DNA of 42,135 nucleotides from an uncultured Lachnospiraceae bacterium. Lineage in GTDB: Bacteria > Bacillota > Clostridia > Lachnospirales > Lachnospiraceae. Shown piece after piece: positions 1-7,144 of the stretch (its first letter is position 1; every line of letters starts with the position of its first letter). The notes under the pieces were generated by a model. The model was given only the letters and a program-made list of their open reading frames with translations, ran no database searches and was not told the DNA's origin. The DNA is taken from assembly GCA_902785055.1 (NCBI GenBank), contig CACZXG010000009.1, positions 1 to 42,135 of the forward strand, in the 5' to 3' direction. Position numbers and translations under genes: made by a program.

Positions 1-315
1 GCGTTCCTGATCATCGGTATGTTCATGGAAGCGCTGGCTGTTATGACGATCACTGTTCCTTTCCTGATCCCGCTGATGTCTTCCTTCGGCATCGATCCGG
101 TACACCTGGGCGTTGTTCTGGTCCTGAACCTTATGATCGGACTCTGCACGCCTCCGGTAGGAACATCCCTGTTTATATGCGCCAAGACGGCGAATATAAC
201 GATTGAACAAATGTACAAAGCGATCCTGCCGTTCCTGATCCCTCTGATCATAGTTCTGCTGATGATCACTTACATCCCCGGCATCGTTACCTGGCTGCCG
301 AGCATCACAATGTAA
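1..315 (+). CDS. dctM: TRAP transporter large permease (DctM-type), C-terminal part
   Basis: The reading frame is open from the first base, so the gene starts outside the window and only about 104 C-terminal residues are seen. They are almost wholly hydrophobic, with at least two membrane spans, and contain the stretch LMIGLCTPPVGTSLF, typical of the last helices of the TRAP large subunit. In this family the large subunit forms the ion-coupled channel that takes up carboxylate-type substrates delivered by a periplasmic or lipoprotein binding protein. The small permease and binding protein are expected upstream, outside the window. The downstream oxidoreductase, dehydrogenase and kinase genes suggest that a sugar acid or related compound is imported. 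The substrate cannot be read from this piece. Confidence 0.85.
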   Translation, partial: AFLIIGMFMEALAVMTITVPFLIPLMSSFGIDPVHLGVVLVLNLMIGLCTPPVGTSLFICAKTANITIEQMYKAILPFLIPLIIVLLMITYIPGIVTWLPSITM

Positions 316-401
316 TTAATACCGTCACCACGGTTTATCTGGCAAAACATTGTGCACGGTACACACAGTAATTAAAGTCTACAAAAAAGGAGTCAAAAAA
401 A

Positions 402-1412
402 ATGAAAGTATTATTCATCGGTACCGGTGTTATTACCTATGCACACGCTGACGGACTTAAGCTGATCGGCTCTGAGCCTTCCGCATGCTATGATATCTTT
501 AAGCCCAGCGCTGAGCGCTTTGCGAAGACTTATGGCTGTGAAGCTATTGACGACTACAAAGAGTATCTGGACAAAGAGAGACCTGACTATGTCCTGATCT
601 GCACACCTCCGGGAGTGCGTCTTGAGTACATGGAAGAAGTTATGTCCAGGGGAATCCCGCTCTATATTGAGAAGCCCATCGCTACCAATATGGAAGATGC
701 TATCAAGATGCAGGAGATGGCTGAGAAGTATAAAGTTCCGATCATGGTCAACTTTGTTCACTGCTATCGTCCCGCTTATGAGCAGATGTACAAGCTGGTC
801 AAGGACGGCGTTCTCGGCGATCCGATCAATGTCTTCTCACACCGCTTTGGACAGGGCGCGGGCTTCCGCGGCAGAAACATGGCTGCTTCCTGGAGAACCA
901 ACCCGAAGCTCGTCTGCGGCATGACGATCGAGTCTCTCTCTCACGACATCACGATGATGACAGCCCTGTGCGGCGACTTCAAGACTGTAGCTGCTAATGT
1001 CAAGGCGACAGTAGACTCTCTGCCCACCTTCGATACCAACTCCGCGATCAGTATGGAAATCGCAAAGGGCGGCATCGCTACGATCAGCGCCAGCTGGTCC
1101 TCTGACATCGCGTTCTCCATGAGAGGTTATGTCGGAACAAAGGGCACCGCGATCGTACGCGGCGGCGGACAGTTCGACCTTGAGGACTGCATCGTAAAGA
1201 CCGATGATATGCCTTACGAGCAGGTTACTAATTATCATGACACTTATGACAACACCCTTGCTCAGGGCATGGCAAATGCGCACAAGCATTTCCAGGACGC
1301 TCTGACCACAGGCAGCGAGATCCGTACTCCTCTTGAGAGCGGCATCGCAGCTCTGAAGGTATCCCTTGCGGCTCTTAAGTCCGACAAGGAGAAGGTTGTT
1401 GTTACACTTTGA
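402..1412 (+). CDS. Gfo/Idh/MocA family NAD(P)-dependent oxidoreductase
   Basis: This 336-aa protein begins with a Rossmann motif (residues 5-16, IGTGVITYAHAD) and has the family EKP motif at residues 90-92, whose lysine is the usual catalytic residue. A conserved histidine follows in the segment ESLSHDITMM. The C-terminal half fits the alpha/beta domain that binds the sugar. Family members oxidise or reduce hydroxyl groups on sugars, inositols and sugar acids with NAD(P). A GGAG ribosome binding site lies nine bases before the ATG. It follows the TRAP permease by 86 bases and probably shares its transcript. The exact substrate is not shown. The cofactor-binding residues look intact. Confidence 0.88.
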   Translation: MKVLFIGTGVITYAHADGLKLIGSEPSACYDIFKPSAERFAKTYGCEAIDDYKEYLDKERPDYVLICTPPGVRLEYMEEVMSRGIPLYIEKPIATNMEDAIKMQEMAEKYKVPIMVNFVHCYRPAYEQMYKLVKDGVLGDPINVFSHRFGQGAGFRGRNMAASWRTNPKLVCGMTIESLSHDITMMTALCGDFKTVAANVKATVDSLPTFDTNSAISMEIAKGGIATISASWSSDIAFSMRGYVGTKGTAIVRGGGQFDLEDCIVKTDDMPYEQVTNYHDTYDNTLAQGMANAHKHFQDALTTGSEIRTPLESGIAALKVSLAALKSDKEKVVVTL

Positions 1413-1424
1413 TCCGGTAAGCCT

Positions 1425-1455
1425 TGCCTGTCATCATCGTCAGATGTGTTATAAT
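1425..1455 (+). promoter_or_regulatory. possible promoter ahead of the hydroxyacid dehydrogenase
   Basis: A perfect TATAAT lies at 1450-1455. TTGCCT at 1425-1430 is 19 bases upstream, longer than ideal, and CTGTCA at 1429-1434 is 15 bases away. If used, the RNA would start near 1462 and almost at once form the 1474-1507 hairpin. This is a prediction from the -10 box only. Confidence 0.35.
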
Positions 1456-1473
1456 GCGTTTTGACCGATGATC

Positions 1474-1512
1474 AATATCGCAGTGCGAGCGATCGTGCTG
1501 CGATATTTTGTT
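1474..1512 (+). terminator. long hairpin with GCGA loop and T-rich tail
   Basis: AATATCGCA (1474-1482) pairs with TGCGATATT (1499-1507). The inner bases GTGCGA and TCGTGC extend the stem to 15 pairs with two G-U pairs, closed by a GCGA (GNRA-type) loop at 1489-1492. The tail TTGTT follows. It could end the oxidoreductase transcript, act as an attenuator if the promoter at 1425-1455 is real, or protect a 5' end. Confidence 0.5.
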
Positions 1513-1548
1513 AAAGTGCGAGCGATCGTGCTGCGATATTTTGTTAAA
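1483..1548 (+). repeat. perfect 33-bp tandem duplication ahead of a ribosome binding site
   Basis: Bases 1483-1515 are repeated exactly at 1516-1548 with no spacer. The unit contains the inner stem, loop, 3' arm and T-rich tail of the hairpin at 1474-1507. The second copy ends two bases before the GGAGG (1551-1555) of the next gene. The duplication therefore offers two alternative 3' arms to one 5' arm. Confidence 0.95.
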
Positions 1549-1559
1549 AAGGAGGACTT

Positions 1560-2525
1560 ATGAAAATAGTAGTACTTGATGGTTATACAGAGAACCCCGG
1601 TGACCTGAGCTGGGCGGGCATGGAAGCTTACGGCGAAGTCACGGTTTATGACAGAGTCTCTTATGTGGATTCTCCCGTGATCGCAGAGAAGATCGGTGAC
1701 GCCGAGGTGGCTGTTGTCAATAAGACGCCTATCACGAAGGCAACAATGGACGCCTGCCCGAACCTGAAGGCGGTCGCTGTTTTGGCTACCGGATATAATG
1801 TCGTCGACACTGCCTATGCGAAGGAAAAGGGCATTGTTGTGATGAATGTCCCCACATACGGAACACAGATCGTGGGACAGTACGCGGTGGGACTCCTTCT
1901 GGAGATCTGCGCGCACTACGGACATCACGACAAGACTGTCAAGGAAGGCCGCTGGCAGAACAACATTGACTGGTGCTACTGGGACTATCCGATGATCGAG
2001 CTCGCAGGCAAGACTGTCGGCGTGATCGGACTTGGACGGATCGGCCAGACATCGGCCAAAATATTGGGCGCGCTGGGTATGCGCGTTATTGCTTATGACA
2101 GTTTCCAAAGTGAAGCGGGAGCAAAGCTCGCAGAATATGTGGATCTCGACACACTGTTTGCACAGTCGGATGTGATCTTCCTCCATTGCCCGCTTTTCCC
2201 TTCCACAGAGGGAATGATCAATAAGGACAGCATTGCGAAGATGAAAGATGGCGTGATCCTTATCAACAACAGCCGCGGACAGCTCGTGGTCGAGCAGGAC
2301 CTGGCAGATGCGCTCAACAGCGGCAAGGTATTTGCCGCAGCTCTGGACGTCGTGTCAACAGAGCCGATCAAGGCGGACAACCCGCTCCTTAAGGCGAAGA
2401 ACTGCCTGATCACGCCGCACATTTCATGGGCGGCCAAAGAGGCGCGTCAGAGAATCATGGACATTACAGTAGATAATATAAGATCTTATGTGGAGGGTGA
2501 TCCGAAAAATGTCGTCAACAGATGA
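1560..2525 (+). CDS. D-2-hydroxyacid dehydrogenase (NAD-dependent)
   Basis: This 321-aa protein has the layout of the D-isomer-specific 2-hydroxyacid dehydrogenases. The NAD-binding motif GLGRIG is at residues 158-162, with an acidic residue at the end of the next strand (D180). The catalytic triad is visible as R239 in NNSRG, E268 in STEP and H287 in TPHISW. It is closest by pattern to glycerate/hydroxypyruvate-type reductases, which interconvert a 2-keto acid and a D-2-hydroxy acid. GGAGG at 1551-1555 sets the start. The end overlaps the longest possible frame of the GntR gene downstream. A role in reducing a keto acid made during sugar-acid breakdown is inferred from the neighbours. Confidence 0.9.
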   Translation: MKIVVLDGYTENPGDLSWAGMEAYGEVTVYDRVSYVDSPVIAEKIGDAEVAVVNKTPITKATMDACPNLKAVAVLATGYNVVDTAYAKEKGIVVMNVPTYGTQIVGQYAVGLLLEICAHYGHHDKTVKEGRWQNNIDWCYWDYPMIELAGKTVGVIGLGRIGQTSAKILGALGMRVIAYDSFQSEAGAKLAEYVDLDTLFAQSDVIFLHCPLFPSTEGMINKDSIAKMKDGVILINNSRGQLVVEQDLADALNSGKVFAAALDVVSTEPIKADNPLLKAKNCLITPHISWAAKEARQRIMDITVDNIRSYVEGDPKNVVNR

Positions 2526-2628
2526 GAGTCTGTCTGCGGTAGGGGGAGAGAATAGTACCGCGGGCAGCATTCATGCAGTAGACGGGGCAGCAAAAACAAT
2601 TGATGAAAAAGGTCGCTGGGAGGAACTT

Positions 2629-3375
2629 ATGATTCAGCTCAAAAGAATCAAAAGCGAATCTGTCGTACAGCAGATCATAGACAGTCTTGTGGAGGCTATG
2701 ATACGCAAGGAATTAAAGCCCGGAGACCAGATCCCTACGGAAATGGAGCTTGCGGAAAGACTTGGTGTTGGCCGGAATTCGGTGAGAGAAGCAATCAAGA
2801 TCCTTGTATATTTTGGCGTATTGGAGATACGCAGAGCTGAGGGAACCTATGTCTGCGAGGGGTTTACAGATACAATGATCGATCCGATCATTTACGGGAT
2901 CATTCTGGATAAAGCGGGAAGTTATGAGTACCTGATGGAACTTCGCGAGATCATGGAAGCAGGAGTCATGAAACTCGCCATGGAGAACGCGAAGGAAGAG
3001 GAATTTAAAAACCTCAGGATCCAGCTTGAAAGAATGAGAAGAGAGATTGAGATCGGACCGGAAAACGTTGACAGAGTTTTCCAGGAGGACAATGAATTTC
3101 ATTCCATCATCACATCGATGGGGCACAATCCTCTTGTTCAGAAGATCGAAGCGGTCGTGCGGACACTGACCCATTCCATGCGCTATGAGACGGTGAAAGC
3201 CATGGTGGAGAGCGGCAGGGGTCAGGAACTGTATGAGGCGCACGAAAAACTGCTCAGGATCCTGGAGTCCAAGGACGAAACAGATCTGAACGAGAATGTG
3301 CGCAATACATATTTTGTCAATGAATTCATTGAAGCCAAAGAACTCGCCAGGCAGGATCCGGAAAACCAGCCATAA
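2629..3375 (+). CDS. FadR-subfamily GntR transcriptional regulator
   Basis: A winged helix-turn-helix occupies about residues 8-75 (SESVVQQIIDSLVEAMIRK, then PTEMELAERLGVGRNSVREA). An all-helical FCD ligand-binding domain follows. The frame is open further upstream, with ATGs at 2488 and 2509. I chose 2629 because GGGAGG lies five bases before it and because family members start just ahead of the DNA-binding domain. The 2509 start would add about 40 polar residues and has GGAGGG eleven bases upstream, so it remains possible. Such regulators usually repress catabolic operons until a pathway metabolite binds the FCD domain. Its position in the middle of the sugar gene run suggests local control. 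Confidence 0.85.
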   Translation: MIQLKRIKSESVVQQIIDSLVEAMIRKELKPGDQIPTEMELAERLGVGRNSVREAIKILVYFGVLEIRRAEGTYVCEGFTDTMIDPIIYGIILDKAGSYEYLMELREIMEAGVMKLAMENAKEEEFKNLRIQLERMRREIEIGPENVDRVFQEDNEFHSIITSMGHNPLVQKIEAVVRTLTHSMRYETVKAMVESGRGQELYEAHEKLLRILESKDETDLNENVRNTYFVNEFIEAKELARQDPENQP

Positions 3376-3416
3376 CGCTTCAATCGGCAGTCAGGAAGGA
3401 AAGGAGCGGAAACAGG

Positions 3417-4400
3417 ATGAGTGATAGTATTAAGACGATCGGCGTTCTGACCAGCGGGGGAGATTCCCCGGGAATGAACGCGGTGGTCCGCGCGGTGGTT
3501 CGCAGAGGGCTGTCCAAAGGGCTCAATGTTAAGGGAATCCGCCGAGGATATCTGGGGCTGATTGGTGAGGAGATCGTCGATATGGAAGCGCGCTCGGTGT
3601 CCAACGTCATGCAGCACGGCGGCACTATTCTGGAGACAGAGAGATGCCCGGAATTCGAGCTCAGCGAGATCCAGGACAAGGCGATCGAGATCTGCAAAAA
3701 GAACGGGATCGACGCATTGGTGATCGCCGGCGGCGACGGGTCCTTCAAGGGTGCCCAGAAGCTTGCTCACAAGGGGATGAATGTAATCGGCATTCCATGC
3801 ACGATCGACGGCGATATCTCCTGCAGCGACTATACCATCGGCTTTGACACAGCAGTGAATACCGCAATGCGGGCGATCGACAACATCCGCGATACAGCCT
3901 CCTCTCACGAAAAGTGCAGTATGATCGAGGTCATGGGCAGGAACGCGGGTTACATCGCTCTTTGGTGCGGTATTGCCAACGGCGCCGAGTCGGTTGTCAT
4001 TCCGGAGACTTACGACTATAATGAAGTCAAGATCATGAAGACCATTGCCAAGCATCGTGAGAACGGCAAGAAGAACAATATCATCATCAATGCGGAAGGC
4101 GTGGGAGACACCAGCAAGATGGCCAAGCGCATTCAGGCGATCAGCGGGATCCATGTCCGCGCGACGATCCTGAGCTATATCCAGAGAGGCGGAACGCCCA
4201 CCTGCCGCGACAGAGTTTACGCCTCTGTCATGGGCGCGAAGGCAGTCGACCTCTTGTGCGAAGGTAAGTCCAACCGGATCGTGGCTTACAAAAACGGAAA
4301 CTTCGTGGACTACGATGTGGACGAGGCACTGAGCATGAAGGGCGGAATGACCGAGGGCCTGAAGTATATGTATGAGATCCTTGAAGATCTTTCGGTCTGA
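3417..4400 (+). CDS. pfkA: 6-phosphofructokinase homologue with altered substrate-site residues
   Basis: The 327-aa length and overall order of motifs match bacterial ATP-dependent PfkA: TSGGDSPGMNA at 12-22, GGDGS at 105-109 (glycine as in ATP users), TIDGD at 129-133, MGRNAG at 173-178 and QRGG at 256-259. The catalytic aspartate (D131) and the arginine of MGR are kept. Three usually constant sites differ. The loop PGTIDND reads PCTIDGD. The residue equal to Arg162, which binds the 6-phosphate of fructose-6-phosphate, is Lys166. The residue equal to His249 is Tyr254. A second phosphofructokinase lies at 34536. This copy sits with RpiB- and Rpe-like genes, so it may phosphorylate another sugar phosphate. 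Ordinary PFK activity is not excluded. Confidence 0.85.
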   Translation: MSDSIKTIGVLTSGGDSPGMNAVVRAVVRRGLSKGLNVKGIRRGYLGLIGEEIVDMEARSVSNVMQHGGTILETERCPEFELSEIQDKAIEICKKNGIDALVIAGGDGSFKGAQKLAHKGMNVIGIPCTIDGDISCSDYTIGFDTAVNTAMRAIDNIRDTASSHEKCSMIEVMGRNAGYIALWCGIANGAESVVIPETYDYNEVKIMKTIAKHRENGKKNNIIINAEGVGDTSKMAKRIQAISGIHVRATILSYIQRGGTPTCRDRVYASVMGAKAVDLLCEGKSNRIVAYKNGNFVDYDVDEALSMKGGMTEGLKYMYEILEDLSV

Positions 4401-4502
4401 TGATCCGGACAGAAACAACTTAGGGCATAATCAGTGTGTAAAGGCGGCTGAGACACTGGGATTGCGGCACATCATCGTAAACACAGCTGCCGGGAGGTTA
4501 AT

Positions 4503-4973
4503 ATGAAGATTGGATTTGGAAGTGACCACGCTGCGATCGAGCTTAAATCAGTTCTGTTGGAGCACTTGAAATCTAAGGGATATGAGTGTGTGGATTTCGG
4601 CGCTTACAGCCCTGACCAGAAGGTGGATTATCCCATCGCGGGCAGAAAAGTAGCTGAGGCGATCCGCCGCGGCGACATTGACAAGGGAGTTCTGGTGTGC
4701 GGCACAGGTGTCGGCATCTCTCTTGCAGCCAACAAGGTACCCGGCATCCGCGCGGGCGTCTGCTCGGACTGCTTCACGGCCAAGATGGTCAAGGAGCACA
4801 ACCACTGCCAGATCATCGCTATGGGACAGCGCGTCGTAGGCACAGAGCTGGCCAAGATGATCGTTGACAATTTCTTTGAAGCGGAAGAACTGGGCGGCCG
4901 TCACGCCAAGAGAGTCGATATGATCACTCAGATCGAGAGGGACTACGGATACGCTGACGCTCCCATTAAATGA
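4503..4973 (+). CDS. rpiB: RpiB/LacAB-family sugar-phosphate isomerase
   Basis: This 156-aa protein has the RpiB marks: SDHA at 7-10, the CGTGVGIS motif with the catalytic cysteine at 66, His99 in EHN, and GGRHAKRV near the end. RpiB converts ribose-5-phosphate and ribulose-5-phosphate. Paralogues in the same family isomerise allose-6-phosphate, galactose-6-phosphate (LacAB) or four-carbon sugar phosphates, so the exact substrate is open. GGGAGG at 4492-4497 lies five bases before the ATG. The gene sits between the kinase and the epimerase of the same run, 102 bases after the former and 59 before the latter. Confidence 0.87.
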   Translation: MKIGFGSDHAAIELKSVLLEHLKSKGYECVDFGAYSPDQKVDYPIAGRKVAEAIRRGDIDKGVLVCGTGVGISLAANKVPGIRAGVCSDCFTAKMVKEHNHCQIIAMGQRVVGTELAKMIVDNFFEAEELGGRHAKRVDMITQIERDYGYADAPIK

Positions 4974-5032
4974 GAACTCCGCAAAGTGATATTCTGATTT
5001 TTGTGACATGTGGGGAAGAGAAAGGAAGACAG

Positions 5033-5737
5033 ATGAATATTTTAGCTCCTTCTATACTGTCGGCAGATTTCGGCAGGCTTAAGCAGCAGCTCGACGCGGT
5101 GAAGGAAGGCGGAGCCAAGTGGGTCCATTTCGATGTTATGGACGGCCATTTCGTGCCGGAGATCTCATTCGGAGAGCCGGTGATGCGCAGCGTATGTGCG
5201 ATCTCGGATCTGTTTGTAGACGCGCATCTGATGGTGTATAACCCTGCGGACCATGTTGAGGCAGTCGCAAAGGCAGGCGCGCAGATGCTCACTTTCCACT
5301 ACGAGGTGATGCCCGGCGGCGCTTTCGCGTACGGAGGGATCAATGATCCCGATATGGCTATCGAGGAAGCTACACGCCTTATAGGAAAGATCCACGAAGC
5401 CGGCATGAAGGCAGGCATTTCTATTAAGCCCAAGACTCCCTGGGAAGTCTTAAAGCCCCTCATCCCGTTCGTTGACATGGTCCTGGTCATGTCAGTGGAA
5501 CCCGGATTCGGCGGACAGGCATTTATCCCCGAGTCTTTGGACCGCATCCGCGCGATCCGCGAGGAAGCTGACAGGAACAATCCTATGCTCCGCATCGAGG
5601 TGGACGGCGGTATTAAGGTAAACAATGTCAAAACAGTGCTGGACGCCGGCGCTGACACGATCGTCGCAGGCAGCGCTGTTCTGGGCGGCGACGACGCGAT
5701 GGAGAAAGCCCGCGCGTTTATGGAGATCCTGGCATAG
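5033..5737 (+). CDS. rpe: ribulose-phosphate 3-epimerase family protein
   Basis: The start at 5033 gives 234 aa beginning APSILSADF, the normal N-terminus; the open frame upstream to 4970 lacks family similarity. The TIM-barrel marks are present: HFDVMDGHFVP near residues 34-44, HLMV, MSVEPGFGG, and IEVDGG. These hold the metal ligands and the catalytic aspartates. Compared with the common form, it has about 14 extra residues after TFHYE (VMPGGAFAYGGINDPDM), reads IKPKTP instead of NPATP, and PEIS instead of PNIT. The family swaps the configuration at C3 of ketose phosphates. With these changes the substrate may be ribulose-5-phosphate or another ketose phosphate such as allulose-6-phosphate. 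Confidence 0.85.
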   Translation: MNILAPSILSADFGRLKQQLDAVKEGGAKWVHFDVMDGHFVPEISFGEPVMRSVCAISDLFVDAHLMVYNPADHVEAVAKAGAQMLTFHYEVMPGGAFAYGGINDPDMAIEEATRLIGKIHEAGMKAGISIKPKTPWEVLKPLIPFVDMVLVMSVEPGFGGQAFIPESLDRIRAIREEADRNNPMLRIEVDGGIKVNNVKTVLDAGADTIVAGSAVLGGDDAMEKARAFMEILA

Positions 5738-5781
5738 ACAATAACGGAGGCCTATCCTCCTGTAAGTTGACAACGGTACGT

Positions 5782-5836
5782 GGCCGGAACATCTGATTTT
5801 TTCAAAGGATCAGATGTTTCGGCCGATCTTTTTTGT
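5782..5836 (+). terminator. strong intrinsic terminator of the sugar-gene run
   Basis: GGCCGGAACATCTGAT (5782-5797) pairs with ATCAGATGTTTCGGCC (5809-5824), 16 pairs with one G-U. The tail GATCTTTTTTG follows. It ends the transcript that includes the epimerase. Confidence 0.9.
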
Positions 5837-5844
5837 CCTATAAT
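5817..5844 (+). promoter_or_regulatory. possible promoter of the PHP phosphatase gene
   Basis: TATAAT at 5839-5844 lies right after the terminator, with a weak TTTCGG at 5817-5822 and 16 bases between. Transcription would start near 5851, about 60 bases before the chosen ATG at 5912. Confidence 0.4.
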
Positions 5845-5911
5845 AGAGGAACAGAGAGCCCGAAGACTGTACATGAAAAATCCGTGTGATCCGGACGGAG
5901 GATTCTACACT

Positions 5912-6682
5912 ATGATCGCTAACTATCACACACATACATGGCGCTGCCGCCATGCGGACGGCACGGAGAGAGAATACGTTGAGACCGCTATTGAGGCCGG
6001 GTTTAAGATCCTTGGCTTTTCGGATCATACGCCTCAGGTGTATCCGGGAGGATACGTCTGTCCGGTCAAGATGCTGCCGGAAGAACTGGAAGGGTATGTG
6101 GATACGGTTCTGGACCTGAAACGGGAATATAAGAACGATATCGAGATCCGTCTGGGGCTGGAAGCGGAATACCTTTATACGCTGTGGGAGCCGCTGATGC
6201 GGCTGATCGAGCCTTATCCCATCGAGTATCTGATCCTTGGCCAGCACTATCTGGGAAACGGAATGTACGCGCCGTTCTGCGGTGAGAGGACAAACCGCGC
6301 AGAATACCTGCGGCAATACTGCGCGCAGACCCGCGAGGCGCTTGAGACAGGGAAGTTTCTCTATTTTGCCCATCCGGATGTGGTCTGGTTCACAGGCCCG
6401 GATGAGATCTATGAGGAGGAAATGACGAAACTGTGCAGGTTCTGCAAAGAGATCGATATGCCCTTGGAGATCAATCTCCTGGGGGTGCGCGAGGACAGAA
6501 ATTATCCCCGCGAGCTCTTCTGGAAGATCGCCGCACGGGAAGGGAACTCCGTGATCTACGGCATGGATGCGCATCACGCGGCGCACATGAATTCGCCTGA
6601 GGTTGTCGCCAAGGCGGACCGGTTTCTGGAGAGATGCGGGATTCCGAGAGAGAGGCTGATCGATGTGCTGGAGATAGGATGA
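5912..6682 (+). CDS. PHP-domain phosphatase, histidinol-phosphatase (HisJ) type
   Basis: The start at 5912 has GGAGG at 5897-5901 and places the metal-binding motif HTH at residues 6-8, as usual in PHP proteins. An upstream extension of the frame would run into the terminator. Further metal ligands can be seen in CRHADG, FSDHTP, GLEAEY, GQHYL, FAHPD and GMDAHH, so the full trinuclear site appears present in 256 aa. HisJ-type members hydrolyse histidinol phosphate in histidine synthesis, but many PHP proteins act on other phosphoesters. No other his gene is nearby, so the substrate stays open. A possible promoter lies just upstream and a hairpin follows the stop within three bases. Confidence 0.85.
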   Translation: MIANYHTHTWRCRHADGTEREYVETAIEAGFKILGFSDHTPQVYPGGYVCPVKMLPEELEGYVDTVLDLKREYKNDIEIRLGLEAEYLYTLWEPLMRLIEPYPIEYLILGQHYLGNGMYAPFCGERTNRAEYLRQYCAQTREALETGKFLYFAHPDVVWFTGPDEIYEEEMTKLCRFCKEIDMPLEINLLGVREDRNYPRELFWKIAAREGNSVIYGMDAHHAAHMNSPEVVAKADRFLERCGIPRERLIDVLEIG

Positions 6683-6684
6683 AG

Positions 6685-6720
6685 AAAAGGTGTCGCTGCC
6701 CGGGGCAGCGGCACCTTTTA
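6685..6720 (+). terminator. hairpin after the PHP phosphatase gene
   Basis: AAAAGGTGTCGCTGCC (6685-6700) pairs with GGCAGCGGCACCTTTT (6704-6719), 16 pairs with one G-T mismatch pairing as G-U in RNA. The T-run is part of the stem, and only TTTTA follows. Confidence 0.8.
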
Positions 6721-6748
6721 AAGTGACGTTGAATTGTCTGGCACAAGC

Positions 6749-7126
6749 TTTCCATCCATTTTGGCTTGTCGATAAATTGGATGTATTGCAAAGCTTGCTG
6801 GGCACTTGCTCTACATCCGATTTCGGTCTCAACAGAATTCGATGGTATGAAAAAAGCTTGCCTGGTACAAACTCTACATCCGATTACGTCTTAAGCCATA
6901 TCCGATGGTGTGCCCACCCAGAAGTGTTCAAATTTAATACATCCATCTACGCATTCGATCAAATCCGATGGTGTACCTGCCAGTAAATGCTCACATTCAC
7001 TACATCCAATCACGCCTTCAGCCATATCCGATGGAGCATCTGCTCAGAAACGCTCAAATTCACTACATCCATTTATGCTCTCGGCCAAATCCGATGGGCC
7101 AACCTAAATGAAAGCACAAGATGCAC
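6749..7126 (+). repeat. six-unit tandem array, exact 63-bp period
   Basis: TACATCC occurs at 6812, 6875, 6938, 7001 and 7064, always 63 bases apart, and a weaker unit starts at 6749. Each unit also carries ATCCGATGG (or a close form) about 20 bases after TACATCC. The rest is diverged. The array fills the gap of 462 bases between the PHP gene and the C69 peptidase, which converge. Read from 6690 on the + strand it gives 21-residue repeats with the pattern TS....(L/F)..IRW, interrupted by one TAA at 6984. There is no ribosome binding site. I see no gene here that I would defend. Confidence 0.93.
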
Positions 7127-7144
7127 CCCTTGGCAGACCACAAC

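Noticed and set aside
4970-5032. N-terminal extension of the epimerase
   Set aside because: The extra 21 residues precede the conserved APSILSADF start and lack family character; the ATG at 5033 follows an AAGGAAG site.
5780-5911. N-terminal extension of the PHP phosphatase
   Set aside because: The extension would be translated from the terminator hairpin and has no similarity to the family; GGAGG at 5897-5901 supports the ATG at 5912.
6749-7126. CRISPR array
   Set aside because: The period is 63 bases with two short conserved words and a diverged remainder that still aligns between units; there are no constant repeats with unique spacers and no cas genes.
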